Shown here: positions 8,116 through 16,152 of the stretch, piece after piece
Layout of the letters: each line of letters starts with the position of its first letter
Numbering within the stretch: position 1 is the stretch's first letter
DNA from: Moraxellaceae bacterium
GTDB lineage: Bacteria > Pseudomonadota > Gammaproteobacteria > Pseudomonadales > Moraxellaceae
Assembly: GCA_024234595.1 (NCBI GenBank)
Contig: JACKNZ010000018.1
Span: forward strand, 1-64,000
Reading direction: 5' to 3'
DNA: 64,000 bases
Notes under the pieces: generated by a model
What the model was told of the DNA's origin: nothing
Seen by the model: only the letters and a program-made list of their open reading frames with translations
Database searches by the model: none
Made by a program: the position numbers and the translations under genes

Positions 8116-10149
8116 TTAACGTTGATTCATTGCATCATGTAGAGGAATGACGGCAGCAAGGGCAGTAATTGCACCACCTAAGTTGTTAACGGCATGTTTT
8201 AAGCCATGATCTAAATCTTTAAAAGCTTCTTCATACTTGCTATTCAGTAATATAAAGGCGTTTTCAAATTCTGTGGGTAATTTATCACCCATGTTTTCTA
8301 AAGCGGATGAAATGGTGGTCAAATGTTTCGCCGATTGGCTCAACTCTCTGCTCAATAAGTCTTCTCCGTGTTTTAATGAAAAAGCTATTTCTTGAACTTT
8401 GGGAATGATAGACTCTTGTACGGCTTCAATACGAGAAATGAGGTTATATATTTCGGTATTTACGTCACGTTGTTTTTCATCCATAAAGACAAATTGTTCA
8501 GTTAAGTTATTCGTCACAGCAACTAAACCCTCACGCTGCTCACCAATCGTTTTTTCTAATTGTTCATTTTGACGGTCAAGGAAGCCATTAAGGTTTGTTG
8601 TTTGCTGATTGAGGTATTCAGTTAAAGATGTTTGATATTGCTCACGGAAAACTTCTAATGATTTTTCTAATACTACGGTAGTATTTAATAATTTGGTATC
8701 AATATCACCCAAAGTATTTCTAAGATTATTAGATGCAGAGTTAATCATTCTCTCAGCATTCTCACCAATTGATTTTAATGTGGTTGCCATATTAGTTATA
8801 TGCGTATCCATGCGTCCAGAAAAATCTTTTAGTATCATATCAAATTTAGTTTGAATGGCATCAAACTGTTTAAATGATTCATTAATAGATTCATTTTGTT
8901 TTTCAATGGTTTTGCTGACAGAGTGATTGAGTTCCGTAGTAGCTTTAATAACTGAATTTTGTAATGTATAACCTGCTTCTTCTAGTGCCTTATGAATATT
9001 GTTGACCATTTCTGTTGATGTGGTTTTAATATTCTCTTGCATATTACATGCAGCATTATTAATACTCTTCTCCATTAAGACTGCTGCTGTACCAATAGCG
9101 GAAGTTAAGCTGTCACTTGCTGTTTGCAAACCTCTTTCAATAGCAGGTTGAATTTGGTTTAGATTTTTGTGTAAATCGGTATTAAATTGATTTAGTGAAT
9201 CTGTTTGTTCTTTTTGAATTGTATGCATGTGTTGAACAGTAGTATCAATTTTATCAACTAAAACATTCATTTTTTCACTGGCTTTTTCCATTCTTTTAGC
9301 TGTCTCATCTACAGCTGAAATTACAAGGTTATTATGCTTTTGTGACTCTTTAATCGCGGCAATGCTATCTTTAACGGCTTGATTGGTGGTGCCTAAGGCT
9401 TTATTGGTTTGGTCTAATGCGGTTTTCATGGGAACAAGAACTTCGGCTTTTAAATCTTCCAAAACCTTTTTAATAGCTTCTGTGCCTTGGTCAGCAACGG
9501 CTGTTTTAATTTCAAATAGAAGAGGTTGCAAGCCCCGGACAACCCCAATACTAATTAGTTCGGATAGTTGTTGATTATCATTATCAAATTGTAGTTTGGC
9601 AATGTTTTGTTGCATTGCCTGTTGGCTGTTTAATGATAGCTCTAGTAAACTTGATTGCTCAGCTTGTTGTTTTAAAAGTTGCTCTAAAAATTGAGCTTGT
9701 GTTTTTTGGAAAATCAATAGGGTTTGATTATGTGTTTTTGCATCTTGTTTAGTTTTATCCAATATTTCTTTATGTTTTTTCGTTTGTAGAAATGTTGGAA
9801 TTAAGTTTAACAACATAAATGATATAGCGGAAAAAACACCAATCAATGAGTAAACAAAAACAAGTTTTAGGCTATCTATCAACTCTTGCATTGAAGCCTG
9901 ATCTTGTAGATTCAAATCTTTTAGACCAATTGTTAAACCTATGAACGTGCCCAATAAACCAGCTGCTGTCATAATACTAGGGGCAAACTTTGATGTCGTA
10001 GAAAGTTTGTGAGTGGACACACTTATAAACCAAAAGAAGACAAAAAACATCGATAATCCAATAAGAAAGTATGCAACAACATCAATATGCCAAAAGTTTT
10101 GCCAAAGAAAACCTTTAATAAACTCAAGTAGATCTATTTTTGAATCCAT
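8116..10149 (-). CDS. zorA: ZorA-like MotA/ExbB-type proton channel with long coiled-coil tail
   Basis: A 677-residue protein. The first ~120 residues hold three hydrophobic helices (about 24-45, 58-76 and 92-115) in a MotA/TolQ/ExbB-like arrangement. Everything after residue ~130 is a very long Gln/Asn/Glu-rich helical, coiled-coil tail. This architecture and length (E. coli ZorA is a little over 700 residues) fit ZorA, whose tail reaches into the cytoplasm and passes on the signal of phage entry. TolQ, ExbB and MotA lack such a tail. It is followed by ZorB- and ZorC-like genes with 8-14 base gaps, and preceded by an unknown gene 28 bases upstream. Confidence 0.82.
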   Translation of the reverse strand: MDSKIDLLEFIKGFLWQNFWHIDVVAYFLIGLSMFFVFFWFISVSTHKLSTTSKFAPSIMTAAGLLGTFIGLTIGLKDLNLQDQASMQELIDSLKLVFVYSLIGVFSAISFMLLNLIPTFLQTKKHKEILDKTKQDAKTHNQTLLIFQKTQAQFLEQLLKQQAEQSSLLELSLNSQQAMQQNIAKLQFDNDNQQLSELISIGVVRGLQPLLFEIKTAVADQGTEAIKKVLEDLKAEVLVPMKTALDQTNKALGTTNQAVKDSIAAIKESQKHNNLVISAVDETAKRMEKASEKMNVLVDKIDTTVQHMHTIQKEQTDSLNQFNTDLHKNLNQIQPAIERGLQTASDSLTSAIGTAAVLMEKSINNAACNMQENIKTTSTEMVNNIHKALEEAGYTLQNSVIKATTELNHSVSKTIEKQNESINESFKQFDAIQTKFDMILKDFSGRMDTHITNMATTLKSIGENAERMINSASNNLRNTLGDIDTKLLNTTVVLEKSLEVFREQYQTSLTEYLNQQTTNLNGFLDRQNEQLEKTIGEQREGLVAVTNNLTEQFVFMDEKQRDVNTEIYNLISRIEAVQESIIPKVQEIAFSLKHGEDLLSRELSQSAKHLTTISSALENMGDKLPTEFENAFILLNSKYEEAFKDLDHGLKHAVNNLGGAITALAAVIPLHDAMNQR

Positions 10150-10177
10150 AATATATTTAACCCAAAAAGTACAAAAA

Positions 10178-10492
10178 TTAGTTAATTTGCCAAGTTTTTA
10201 ATAGTTCATAAGATAGACCTTGCTGTAAAACCGACAAAGGAATATGCCTAGCAAGATTATCTGGCAAGCCATGTAAACCAATTGACCACTCCTGATTTGG
10301 GTGGTTGAGATCTTTTTTCACCCACACCAAGTCTGCAGATGCGAATTTTAACAACATCAACTGACAACGATCTTTATTGCTGCGCATAAAGTCACGAAAA
10401 AACTTAAGATGAGGTTTATTTGCGCAAGCGTGAAATTGAGTGTTAAAAAAATGAATTTGTTTCATTAAAGCAAGTGCTTCTTCTCGAGTCAT
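10178..10492 (-). CDS. Unknown 104-residue protein leading the Zorya-like operon
   Basis: A 104-residue soluble protein that I do not recognise. It has no signal peptide or membrane segment. It is mixed in charge, with His, Cys and aromatic residues in the first third (IHFFNTQFHACANKPH) and a conserved-looking LHGLPDNLARHIPLS stretch. An AAGGGAA ribosome binding site lies five bases before the ATG. It ends 28 bases before the ZorA-like gene on the same strand and shares its AT-rich composition, so it is probably the first gene of that operon. It could be an accessory subunit, a regulator or an unrelated passenger. Confidence 0.6.
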   Translation of the reverse strand: MTREEALALMKQIHFFNTQFHACANKPHLKFFRDFMRSNKDRCQLMLLKFASADLVWVKKDLNHPNQEWSIGLHGLPDNLARHIPLSVLQQGLSYELLKTWQIN

Positions 10493-10595
10493 GAAAATTC
10501 CCTTTTTAAAAAAATTTATAAGAGGCTATTTGGAGTAACAAAGAGAAAATTTTGTAGTATTAATCATGTAGAATGTATCATAAACGAAATCACAA

Positions 10596-12665
10596 TCAAA
10601 CCGCCACATACTTTGGTGCATTGGGCAGCCAACGCTGTACTAAGGCTTGGGCATTATGCGGATTATCTTTAAGTAAATTACGCGCCAATTGTTGCGCTGT
10701 TTTTAATAGCTGTTGGTCGCGAGCTAAATCAGCCACTTTAAACTCTACCAAGCCTGTTTGTTTTGTTCCCAATACTTCACCCGGCCCACGCAACTCCAAA
10801 TCTTTTTCGGCAATCAAAAAGCCATCCGTAGTGGCGCGCATAATCGCTAAACGTTCTTGTCCCATGTGTGATAAGGGTGGCTGATACATCAACACACAAT
10901 AACTCACCGTACTACCACGACCCACCCGACCCCGTAATTGATGCAATTGCGCCAAGCCCAAACGCTCGGCATTTTCAATAATCATCAATGACGAATTGGG
11001 CACATCAACACCGACTTCGATGACGGTGGTTGCCACCAACAAATCCAAATTACCCTGTTTAAACTCAGCCATAATCGCTTGTTTTTCGCTAGCCTTTAAC
11101 TTGCCATGCACCAAGCCTAAACGAAGTTCGGGCAATTCTTGTTGTAATTCTTCATAAATCGCTTGGGCAGCTTGTGCTTCTAATTGTTCAGATTCTTCAA
11201 TTAAAGTACATACCCAATACGCTTGTTTACCTGTTTGGCAATTGGCTCGAACACGCTCAATCACATCAGCACGACGGGCATTGGGTAAAGCAACCGTAGT
11301 GACAGGCGTACGATTAGGCGGTAACTCATCAATGACCGAGGTATCCAAATCACCATAAGCACTCATGGCTAAAGTACGTGGAATAGGGGTGGCGGTCATA
11401 ATTAATTGATGCGGACACATGCCCCATTGTTCACCTTTTTGGCGTAAAGCTAAGCGTTGTTCGACGCCAAAACGGTGTTGCTCATCAATAATAACCAACC
11501 CCAAACGACCAAACTGCACACTTTCTTGAAATAAGGCGTGTGTACCCACAACAATATGTGCCTCGCCACTCGCCACAATGGTAAGCGAGGTGTTACGTTC
11601 TTTAGTGCTTTGTTTGCCACTCAACCAAGCAACTTTAAAACCTAATTGGCTAAACCACTGATTAAAATTAATAAAATGTTGTTCGGCTAAAATTTCAGTC
11701 GGAGCCATTAACGCAACTTGCCAACCTTGAGCAATCGCATGACAAGCCGCCAATGCCGCCACGACGGTTTTTCCTGCCCCCACATCCCCTTGCACCAAAC
11801 GTAACATGGCTTTGGCTTGTTGTAGGTCTTGGGCAATTTCTTGCCACACGCGCCGTTGAGCATTGGTAATACTAAAAGGTAATAAATCTAAAAACTGAGT
11901 TGCTAAAGGACAATCAGCCGCTAATACAGGGGCTTGTAAAATTTGCACATGCTGACGGCGTTGCGCCAAACTAATTTGATGGGCGGTTAATTCTTCAAAC
12001 GCTAATCGTTGTTGGGCAGGATGGACTCTCAGTAATAACAGTTCACGTTTAATGTGATTGGGTGGATTATGTACCGTATGCAAGGCTTGTAATAAATCAA
12101 AACGTTGATTGATAAAGGGGGGGAGTAGTTCGGGCAACGATTGGGGGGTAGCAAATACTAAAGCATCACCGACTAATTGTCGCAAACGCGCTTGGGTTAA
12201 ACCTTCAGTGGTGGGGTAGAGTGCCGTGAGTTTGGCATCTGGTAAAGGTTCATTAACGCGCACCGCTTTATATTCAGGATGATACATCTCTAAGCCGCTT
12301 GCCCCTAAACGCACTTCACCAAACACACGCACGCGCGTATTGCGCTTAAAATGTTCTTTTTGTTGGGGATAAAAGTGATAAAAGCGTAAGGTAATTTGTC
12401 CTGAGCCATCACTCAAACGCACGGCTAAAGATTGACGTTTGCCATTTTGCACATCACAACTCAGCACTTCGCCTTCTAACAACAAACTTGCACCGCTTCT
12501 GGCTGCATTAATCGCAGTAATATGGCTTCGGTCTTCATAATCACGCGGCAAATGAAATAGCACATCTTGTAAGGTGTATAAGCCCAATTTGGCTAACTTA
12601 TCGGCGAGCATCGTGCCCACGCCTTTAAGCTGTTGTACGGACATATGTGCTAAATGTTGGCTCAT
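10596..12665 (-). CDS. recG: ATP-dependent DNA helicase RecG
   Basis: A 689-residue protein, full length for RecG (E. coli 693). It has the N-terminal wedge/OB domain, then a superfamily 2 helicase core with Walker A GDVGAGKTVVAALAA, the DEQH box (IIDEQHRFGVEQR), TATPIPRTLAM and the C-terminal LRGRVGRG motif. RecG remodels stalled forks and branched DNA. AAGGA lies about ten bases before the ATG. It is downstream of oxyR on the same strand, the same order as the oxyR-recG operon of Pseudomonas aeruginosa, with a palindromic repeat in the gap. Confidence 0.97.
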   Translation of the reverse strand: MSQHLAHMSVQQLKGVGTMLADKLAKLGLYTLQDVLFHLPRDYEDRSHITAINAARSGASLLLEGEVLSCDVQNGKRQSLAVRLSDGSGQITLRFYHFYPQQKEHFKRNTRVRVFGEVRLGASGLEMYHPEYKAVRVNEPLPDAKLTALYPTTEGLTQARLRQLVGDALVFATPQSLPELLPPFINQRFDLLQALHTVHNPPNHIKRELLLLRVHPAQQRLAFEELTAHQISLAQRRQHVQILQAPVLAADCPLATQFLDLLPFSITNAQRRVWQEIAQDLQQAKAMLRLVQGDVGAGKTVVAALAACHAIAQGWQVALMAPTEILAEQHFINFNQWFSQLGFKVAWLSGKQSTKERNTSLTIVASGEAHIVVGTHALFQESVQFGRLGLVIIDEQHRFGVEQRLALRQKGEQWGMCPHQLIMTATPIPRTLAMSAYGDLDTSVIDELPPNRTPVTTVALPNARRADVIERVRANCQTGKQAYWVCTLIEESEQLEAQAAQAIYEELQQELPELRLGLVHGKLKASEKQAIMAEFKQGNLDLLVATTVIEVGVDVPNSSLMIIENAERLGLAQLHQLRGRVGRGSTVSYCVLMYQPPLSHMGQERLAIMRATTDGFLIAEKDLELRGPGEVLGTKQTGLVEFKVADLARDQQLLKTAQQLARNLLKDNPHNAQALVQRWLPNAPKYVAV

Positions 12666-12688
12666 AGGCGGTTGTTCCTTGAATCAAG

Positions 12689-12771
12689 TCCCCCTCGTCA
12701 GTGAAGCATTTTTTTGGTTTCGACTTCGCTCAACCAACGAAAAATGCACCCTGAGCAGAGTCGAAGGGGTA
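12689..12771. repeat. Palindromic repeat with TTTCGACTTCGCTC / GAGCAGAGTCGAA arms
   Basis: Arms TCGACTTCGCTCA and CCCTGAGCAGAGTCGAAGGGG frame a second pair, TTTTTGGTT and AACCAACGAAAAATGC. It lies between oxyR and recG. It belongs to the common class of bacterial extragenic palindromes containing CCCTTCGACTCTGCTCAGGG. It could form a hairpin in the oxyR-recG transcript. Confidence 0.75.
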
Positions 12772-12803
12772 TTTTTAAGGGCAAAACAAAACGATAAGTT
12801 ATA

Positions 12804-13682
12804 TCACTCGGAATAAAGTTCCAATTGTTTAAGTCCTTGTATTAAAGCATAAATTGCCTGCCGTCGTGGAAAACGTCTACGCCAAACAGCCATAATTTGT
12901 CGCGTGGGTGCAGGATTCAGGCTTTTATAACTTAAACTTTGATTAACTAAATAAGGCACACTCATCGCAGGAATCAGTGTTAAGCCTAAACCATTGGCCA
13001 CCATAAAGCGTAACGTTTCTAAAGAGTTGCCATTATTGAGCTTGGGATTGTTCATCGGGCAGGTTGCTAAACTCTGATCTCTAAAACAATGACCTTCACC
13101 TAACATCAACATCGGTGCATCAGCGAGCAGATGACTATCAATGTGTGTTTCGCTTACCCACGGATGTTTTTGTGGCATTAGTAATAAAAACTCCTCTTGC
13201 CACAAATCCGCACTTTGGCATTCGGGCAATTCAAAGGGCGCAGCGACTAAAATCACATCTAATTCGCCATTGGCCAATTTGTCACTTAAAACGTGGGTAT
13301 AGTTTTCTTCTAAATACAATAATAATTGTGGCGCACTTTGATGTAAGGCAGGAATCAAACTGGGAAACACATAGGGGGCAACAGTAAAAATTGCACCTAA
13401 ACGTAAAGGTTGGGCAAATTCATCACGTTGTGCTTGTGCCATTTGTTTAAGTAAATCCGCTTCGTGCAGTACCACTTTGGCCTGAGCAATGATAGGCTCT
13501 GCTGCAGGCGTAATTAGTACATCATGGCGATGTCGCTCAAATAACACAAGATTAAGTTCATCTTCGAGTTTTTTGATGGCAATACTCAGTGTCGGTTGCG
13601 AGACAAAACACGCGGCTGCGGCTTTAGCAAAATGGCGCAATTCGGCAAGAGTGACTAAATAGCGTAGGTCGGTTAGGGTCAT
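12804..13682 (-). CDS. oxyR: Peroxide-sensing LysR-type regulator OxyR
   Basis: A 292-residue LysR-type regulator. An N-terminal winged helix (HFAKAAAACFVSQPTLSIAIKKLE) precedes an effector domain. The redox pair lies in GEGHCFRDQSLATC. Counted from the ATG at 13682 the two cysteines are residues 199 and 208, the same numbers as in E. coli OxyR, which supports this start over the upstream in-frame codon at 13712. OxyR senses hydrogen peroxide through a disulfide between these cysteines and activates catalase and peroxidase genes. It is followed on the same strand by recG. Confidence 0.95.
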   Translation of the reverse strand: MTLTDLRYLVTLAELRHFAKAAAACFVSQPTLSIAIKKLEDELNLVLFERHRHDVLITPAAEPIIAQAKVVLHEADLLKQMAQAQRDEFAQPLRLGAIFTVAPYVFPSLIPALHQSAPQLLLYLEENYTHVLSDKLANGELDVILVAAPFELPECQSADLWQEEFLLLMPQKHPWVSETHIDSHLLADAPMLMLGEGHCFRDQSLATCPMNNPKLNNGNSLETLRFMVANGLGLTLIPAMSVPYLVNQSLSYKSLNPAPTRQIMAVWRRRFPRRQAIYALIQGLKQLELYSE

Positions 13683-13704
13683 TATATTGTACTTTAGACT
13701 CTGA

Positions 13705-13775
13705 ACCCTCACTCTAACTCTCTCCCTTGGGGAGAGAGAACTCCCTCTCCTGTGGGAGAGGGGCGAGGTGAGGGT
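13705..13775. repeat. CCCTCACTC/GGTGAGGGT palindromic repeat, copy b
   Basis: ACCCTCAC and GTGAGGGT ends enclose two hairpins, CTCTCCC-ttg-GGGAGAG and CCCTCTCC-tgt-GGGAGAGG. It lies just upstream of oxyR. The rest of the 13683-14011 gap holds a copy of the 97-bp element and nothing else I recognise. Confidence 0.8.
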
Positions 13776-13871
13776 AAAATAAATTAAGTTTTAAATATTG
13801 ATTGTTTTAGTTTATGAACCTAACGCAGAAATAGCAAATATCTTGTGAAACCAATCTTTTTTAACTGTATA

Positions 13872-13967
13872 GGACTTACGCGGTTATCGCTTATTTGCTC
13901 GCTAAATAATCGTAATTTGCGATATTTAGCTCGCAAAACGCGCTAATTGCAGCACAATGCGTAAGTC
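13872..13967. repeat. ~97-bp dispersed hairpin element, copy 2
   Basis: Arms GGACTTACGCGGTTATCGC and GCGTAAGTC match the other copies, but the core is a different hairpin, GCTAAATAATCG ... CGATATTTAGC, with one bulged base. It ends against the 5' side of the first BrnT gene. Confidence 0.9.
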
Positions 13968-14011
13968 ATGTGTATTATTATCTATACTATCAGCAAAGAG
14001 TCTATCAAAAA

Positions 14012-14281
14012 GTGCGTTATATATGGGATGAAGCTAAAAGGCAAAGTAACCTTAAAAAGCATGGTTTAGATTTTGCGGATGCTGAGCAGGTTTTTAATAA
14101 TCCTTTAGTGACTTTTGAAGATAATCGTATGGCTTATGGCGAACAACGTATGATTGCTTTGGGCTTATTAAAAGCACTGATTGTAGTTGTGGTGCATGTT
14201 GAAGATGACCAAACTATTCGTATTATTTCGATGAGAAAGGCTAATCGTCATGAATCAAATCTCTACTATCAAAACCTTTGA
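14012..14281 (+). CDS. brnT: BrnT-family toxin, module 1
   Basis: An 89-residue protein of the BrnT toxin family (RelE-like fold ribonuclease). The family pattern is plain: RYIWDEAKRQSNLKKHGLDF at the start, a central DNRMAYGEQRMIALG and a terminal IRIISMRKANRHE. I chose the GTG at 14012 because it opens directly on the conserved RYIWDE; the frame extends to a GTG at 13970 abutting the repeat. It overlaps the following antitoxin gene by 32 bases, the usual BrnT-BrnA arrangement. Confidence 0.88.
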   Translation: MRYIWDEAKRQSNLKKHGLDFADAEQVFNNPLVTFEDNRMAYGEQRMIALGLLKALIVVVVHVEDDQTIRIISMRKANRHESNLYYQNL

Positions 14282-14576
14282 TGAAGATATGGATGAATAT
14301 CCTGAAATAACACAAGCCGATTTTGACCGTGCTAGTTATAAAGTAGCAGGTCAAGTGGTCAATAAAGAGCTTTGGCAGCAAGCGGTACAAACCAAGCTGA
14401 AAAAAACGAAAATCAATATCACCTTAGACCCTGATATTGTAGCGTATTTTAAAGACAAAGCTGGTGGCCGAGGTTATCAAACGTTAATCAATGCGACTTT
14501 GCGTGAGGCAATGAATCATCAAACGTTGGAAGACACTTTGCGTAAAGTATTGCGTGAAGAGTTGAGGCATGTTTAA
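14250..14576 (+). CDS. brnA: BrnA-family antitoxin, module 1
   Basis: A 108-residue antitoxin partner of the overlapping brnT. The N-terminal half is acidic (FDEDMDEYPEIT), which fits a toxin-wrapping segment. The C-terminal half has a ribbon-helix-helix-like pattern, KKTKINITLDPDIVAYFK then GRGYQTLINATLREAM. BrnA proteins neutralise BrnT and repress their own operon. The epimerase gene begins three bases after the stop, so it may be co-transcribed. Confidence 0.87.
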   Translation: MNQISTIKTFDEDMDEYPEITQADFDRASYKVAGQVVNKELWQQAVQTKLKKTKINITLDPDIVAYFKDKAGGRGYQTLINATLREAMNHQTLEDTLRKVLREELRHV

Positions 14577-14579
14577 TAG

Positions 14580-15452
14580 ATGGCAAATATAAATTCGTTT
14601 ACCCCCCTCAATCCCCCCTTATTAAGGGGGGAAGCCGATAGGCAGGGGGGTATTTTATTAATTGGCTGTGGTGATGTGGGTTTACGTTTGGCTAACAATC
14701 TAATAGGTATTGGTCATCAGCTAACGATTATTAAACGTTCACCTTTAGAGTTGGCAGGTGCAACGGTGATTACTCAAGATGTGAGTCAGCCTTTTAGCTT
14801 GTCCTCGTTGTCGCCTGATTATGTCTTTATTATTTTAAGTCCAAGTGCATCAACCCCCCAAGCCTACCAACAGGTATTTATTGATGGCTTAAAAAATATT
14901 GCCCAAGCCTTGGCACACCATCAGCCTAAGCGCGTGTTTTTTGTGTCATCAAGCAGTGTTTTTGGTCAAAATGAAGGGCAGTGGGTCGATGAACAAACGC
15001 CGCCCGAAGTGGCAGGTTTTAATGGTCAGATTTTGTTGCAGGCAGAAGCCTTATGTTTGCAAACATGGCCAAGTACGATATTACGATGTGCAGGTATTTA
15101 TGGTGAAGGGCGTTTGCGTTTAATTAATTGGCTAAAAGCGGCAAAACCTGTAGAAACAGGCTTGTGGTCAAATCGTATTCATATTGATGATGTGGTGGGT
15201 ATTTTGTTGCATTTGTTGGCGGTTGCCCAAACGAAGCAAAGTTTATCACCTGTTTATTTGGGGGTAGATGATTGTCCTGTTTTGCAAGCCGAGGTGTTGG
15301 ATTGGTTGGCGGAGCGGTTGGCTTTAACGCCTGTCCCTAAAATTAATACCGCGCCACGTAATAAACGTTTGAATAATCAAGCAATTAAACAATTAGGCTA
15401 TGTTTTTAAATATCCAAGTTTTAAAGAGGGTTATGGGGAAGTGATAGGTTAA
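14580..15452 (+). CDS. YeeZ-like NAD(P)-dependent epimerase/dehydratase with repeat-encoded N-terminus
   Basis: A 290-residue protein. From about residue 24 it is an extended SDR Rossmann protein: ILLIGCGDVGLRLANNL (dinucleotide-binding GxGxxG), FFVSSSSVFG, LRCAGIYGEGR and NRIHIDDVVG, all as in YeeZ-type proteins. The catalytic Tyr-x3-Lys is not evident. The substrate is unknown. The first ~23 residues (with TPLNPPLLRGEADRQGG) are the translation of a palindromic repeat, so this N-terminus is an insertion. No other ATG exists before the Rossmann motif. It lies between two BrnT/BrnA modules. Confidence 0.82.
   Translation: MANINSFTPLNPPLLRGEADRQGGILLIGCGDVGLRLANNLIGIGHQLTIIKRSPLELAGATVITQDVSQPFSLSSLSPDYVFIILSPSASTPQAYQQVFIDGLKNIAQALAHHQPKRVFFVSSSSVFGQNEGQWVDEQTPPEVAGFNGQILLQAEALCLQTWPSTILRCAGIYGEGRLRLINWLKAAKPVETGLWSNRIHIDDVVGILLHLLAVAQTKQSLSPVYLGVDDCPVLQAEVLDWLAERLALTPVPKINTAPRNKRLNNQAIKQLGYVFKYPSFKEGYGEVIG
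14601..14651. repeat. Palindromic repeat inside the epimerase coding start
   Basis: Arms ACCCCCCTCAATCCCCCC and GGGGGG...GGCAGGGGGGT around TTATTAA. It lies wholly inside the 5' end of the epimerase gene and keeps the frame open, coding for TPLNPPLLRGEADRQGG-type residues. Repeats of this CCCCCCTTATTAAGGGGGG type are usually extragenic. Confidence 0.9.
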
Positions 15453-15518
15453 TTGTAGTAACAATTTGATTGATAAATACCGTCATTGTGATTACACTGA
15501 ATGACATAAGGAGATGCC

Positions 15519-15791
15519 ATGATTACTTGGGACGAAGCTAAACGCCTACAAAATATTGCCAAGCATGGTGTGGATTTTACGATTGCTCAAGAGGTTTTAT
15601 CAGGTGTTACTGTGACCCGTGAAGATACAAGGGCGAGCTATGGCGAACCGCGTTATCAAACTTTAGGGCTGTATAAGGGGGTTGTGGTGATGTTGGTGGT
15701 GCATACACCTCGTCAAAACATTGACCATATTATCTCTATTAGAAAGGCAGACAAGCATGAACAAAAATACTACTGGCAAAACATACGTTAA
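15519..15791 (+). CDS. brnT: BrnT-family toxin, module 2
   Basis: A 90-residue BrnT-family toxin: MITWDEAKRLQNIAKHGVDF, a central DTRASYGEPRYQTLGLY and a terminal IDHIISIRKADKHEQ. AGGAG lies five bases before the ATG. It overlaps its antitoxin gene by 35 bases. It is clearly diverged from the copy at 14012, so this is not a recent duplication. The BrnT family are ribonucleases that slow growth when the antitoxin is lost. Confidence 0.9.
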   Translation: MITWDEAKRLQNIAKHGVDFTIAQEVLSGVTVTREDTRASYGEPRYQTLGLYKGVVVMLVVHTPRQNIDHIISIRKADKHEQKYYWQNIR

Positions 15792-16077
15792 ACCTTTGAC
15801 GGTAGAGGAATTACTGGCAATGCCCGATGAAGATATTGCCCATGACGATGACAATCCACGCACCATCGAGACAGATTGGAATAACAGCTTTGTGTCTCAT
15901 TCGCACCAAGAGTTACAGCAAAAGATGGTAGCACGCCGTGGCTTGCAAAAAGCCCCTACTAAAGTCTCTACAACGGTGCGTTTTGATGCCGATGTGTTAG
16001 CCGCTTTTAAAAGCATGGGCAAAGGTTGGCAAACGCACATGAACAAAGCTCTTAAAGAGTGGTTGGCTACACATTGA
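15757..16077 (+). CDS. brnA: BrnA-family antitoxin, module 2
   Basis: A 106-residue antitoxin paired with the overlapping BrnT. The N-terminal half is acidic (MPDEDIAHDDD). The C-terminal half has a ribbon-helix-helix pattern, TKVSTTVRFDADVLAAFKSMGKGWQ followed by MNKALKEWLATH. The start is the ATG at 15757, inside the 3' end of brnT. Sequence identity with the first BrnA is low outside the DNA-binding region, which suggests the two pairs do not cross-neutralise. Confidence 0.87.
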   Translation: MNKNTTGKTYVKPLTVEELLAMPDEDIAHDDDNPRTIETDWNNSFVSHSHQELQQKMVARRGLQKAPTKVSTTVRFDADVLAAFKSMGKGWQTHMNKALKEWLATH

Positions 16078-16152
16078 TATCCTTCTCAGCCTTAGGCAGT
16101 GGCCTAATGCTATGCGAAAAGTCTTAGTCCTATTTAGAAGCACCCAAAGATA

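Noticed and set aside
7418..10149. Flagellar MotA/MotB or Tol-Pal/ExbB-ExbD pair
   Set aside because: The ~550-residue coiled-coil tail on the ZorA-like protein and the ZorC-like partner do not fit MotAB, TolQR or ExbBD operons.
13970..14011. Longer BrnT start at 13970
   Set aside because: It adds residues unlike the family and abuts a repeat; the GTG at 14012 opens on the conserved RYIWDE motif.
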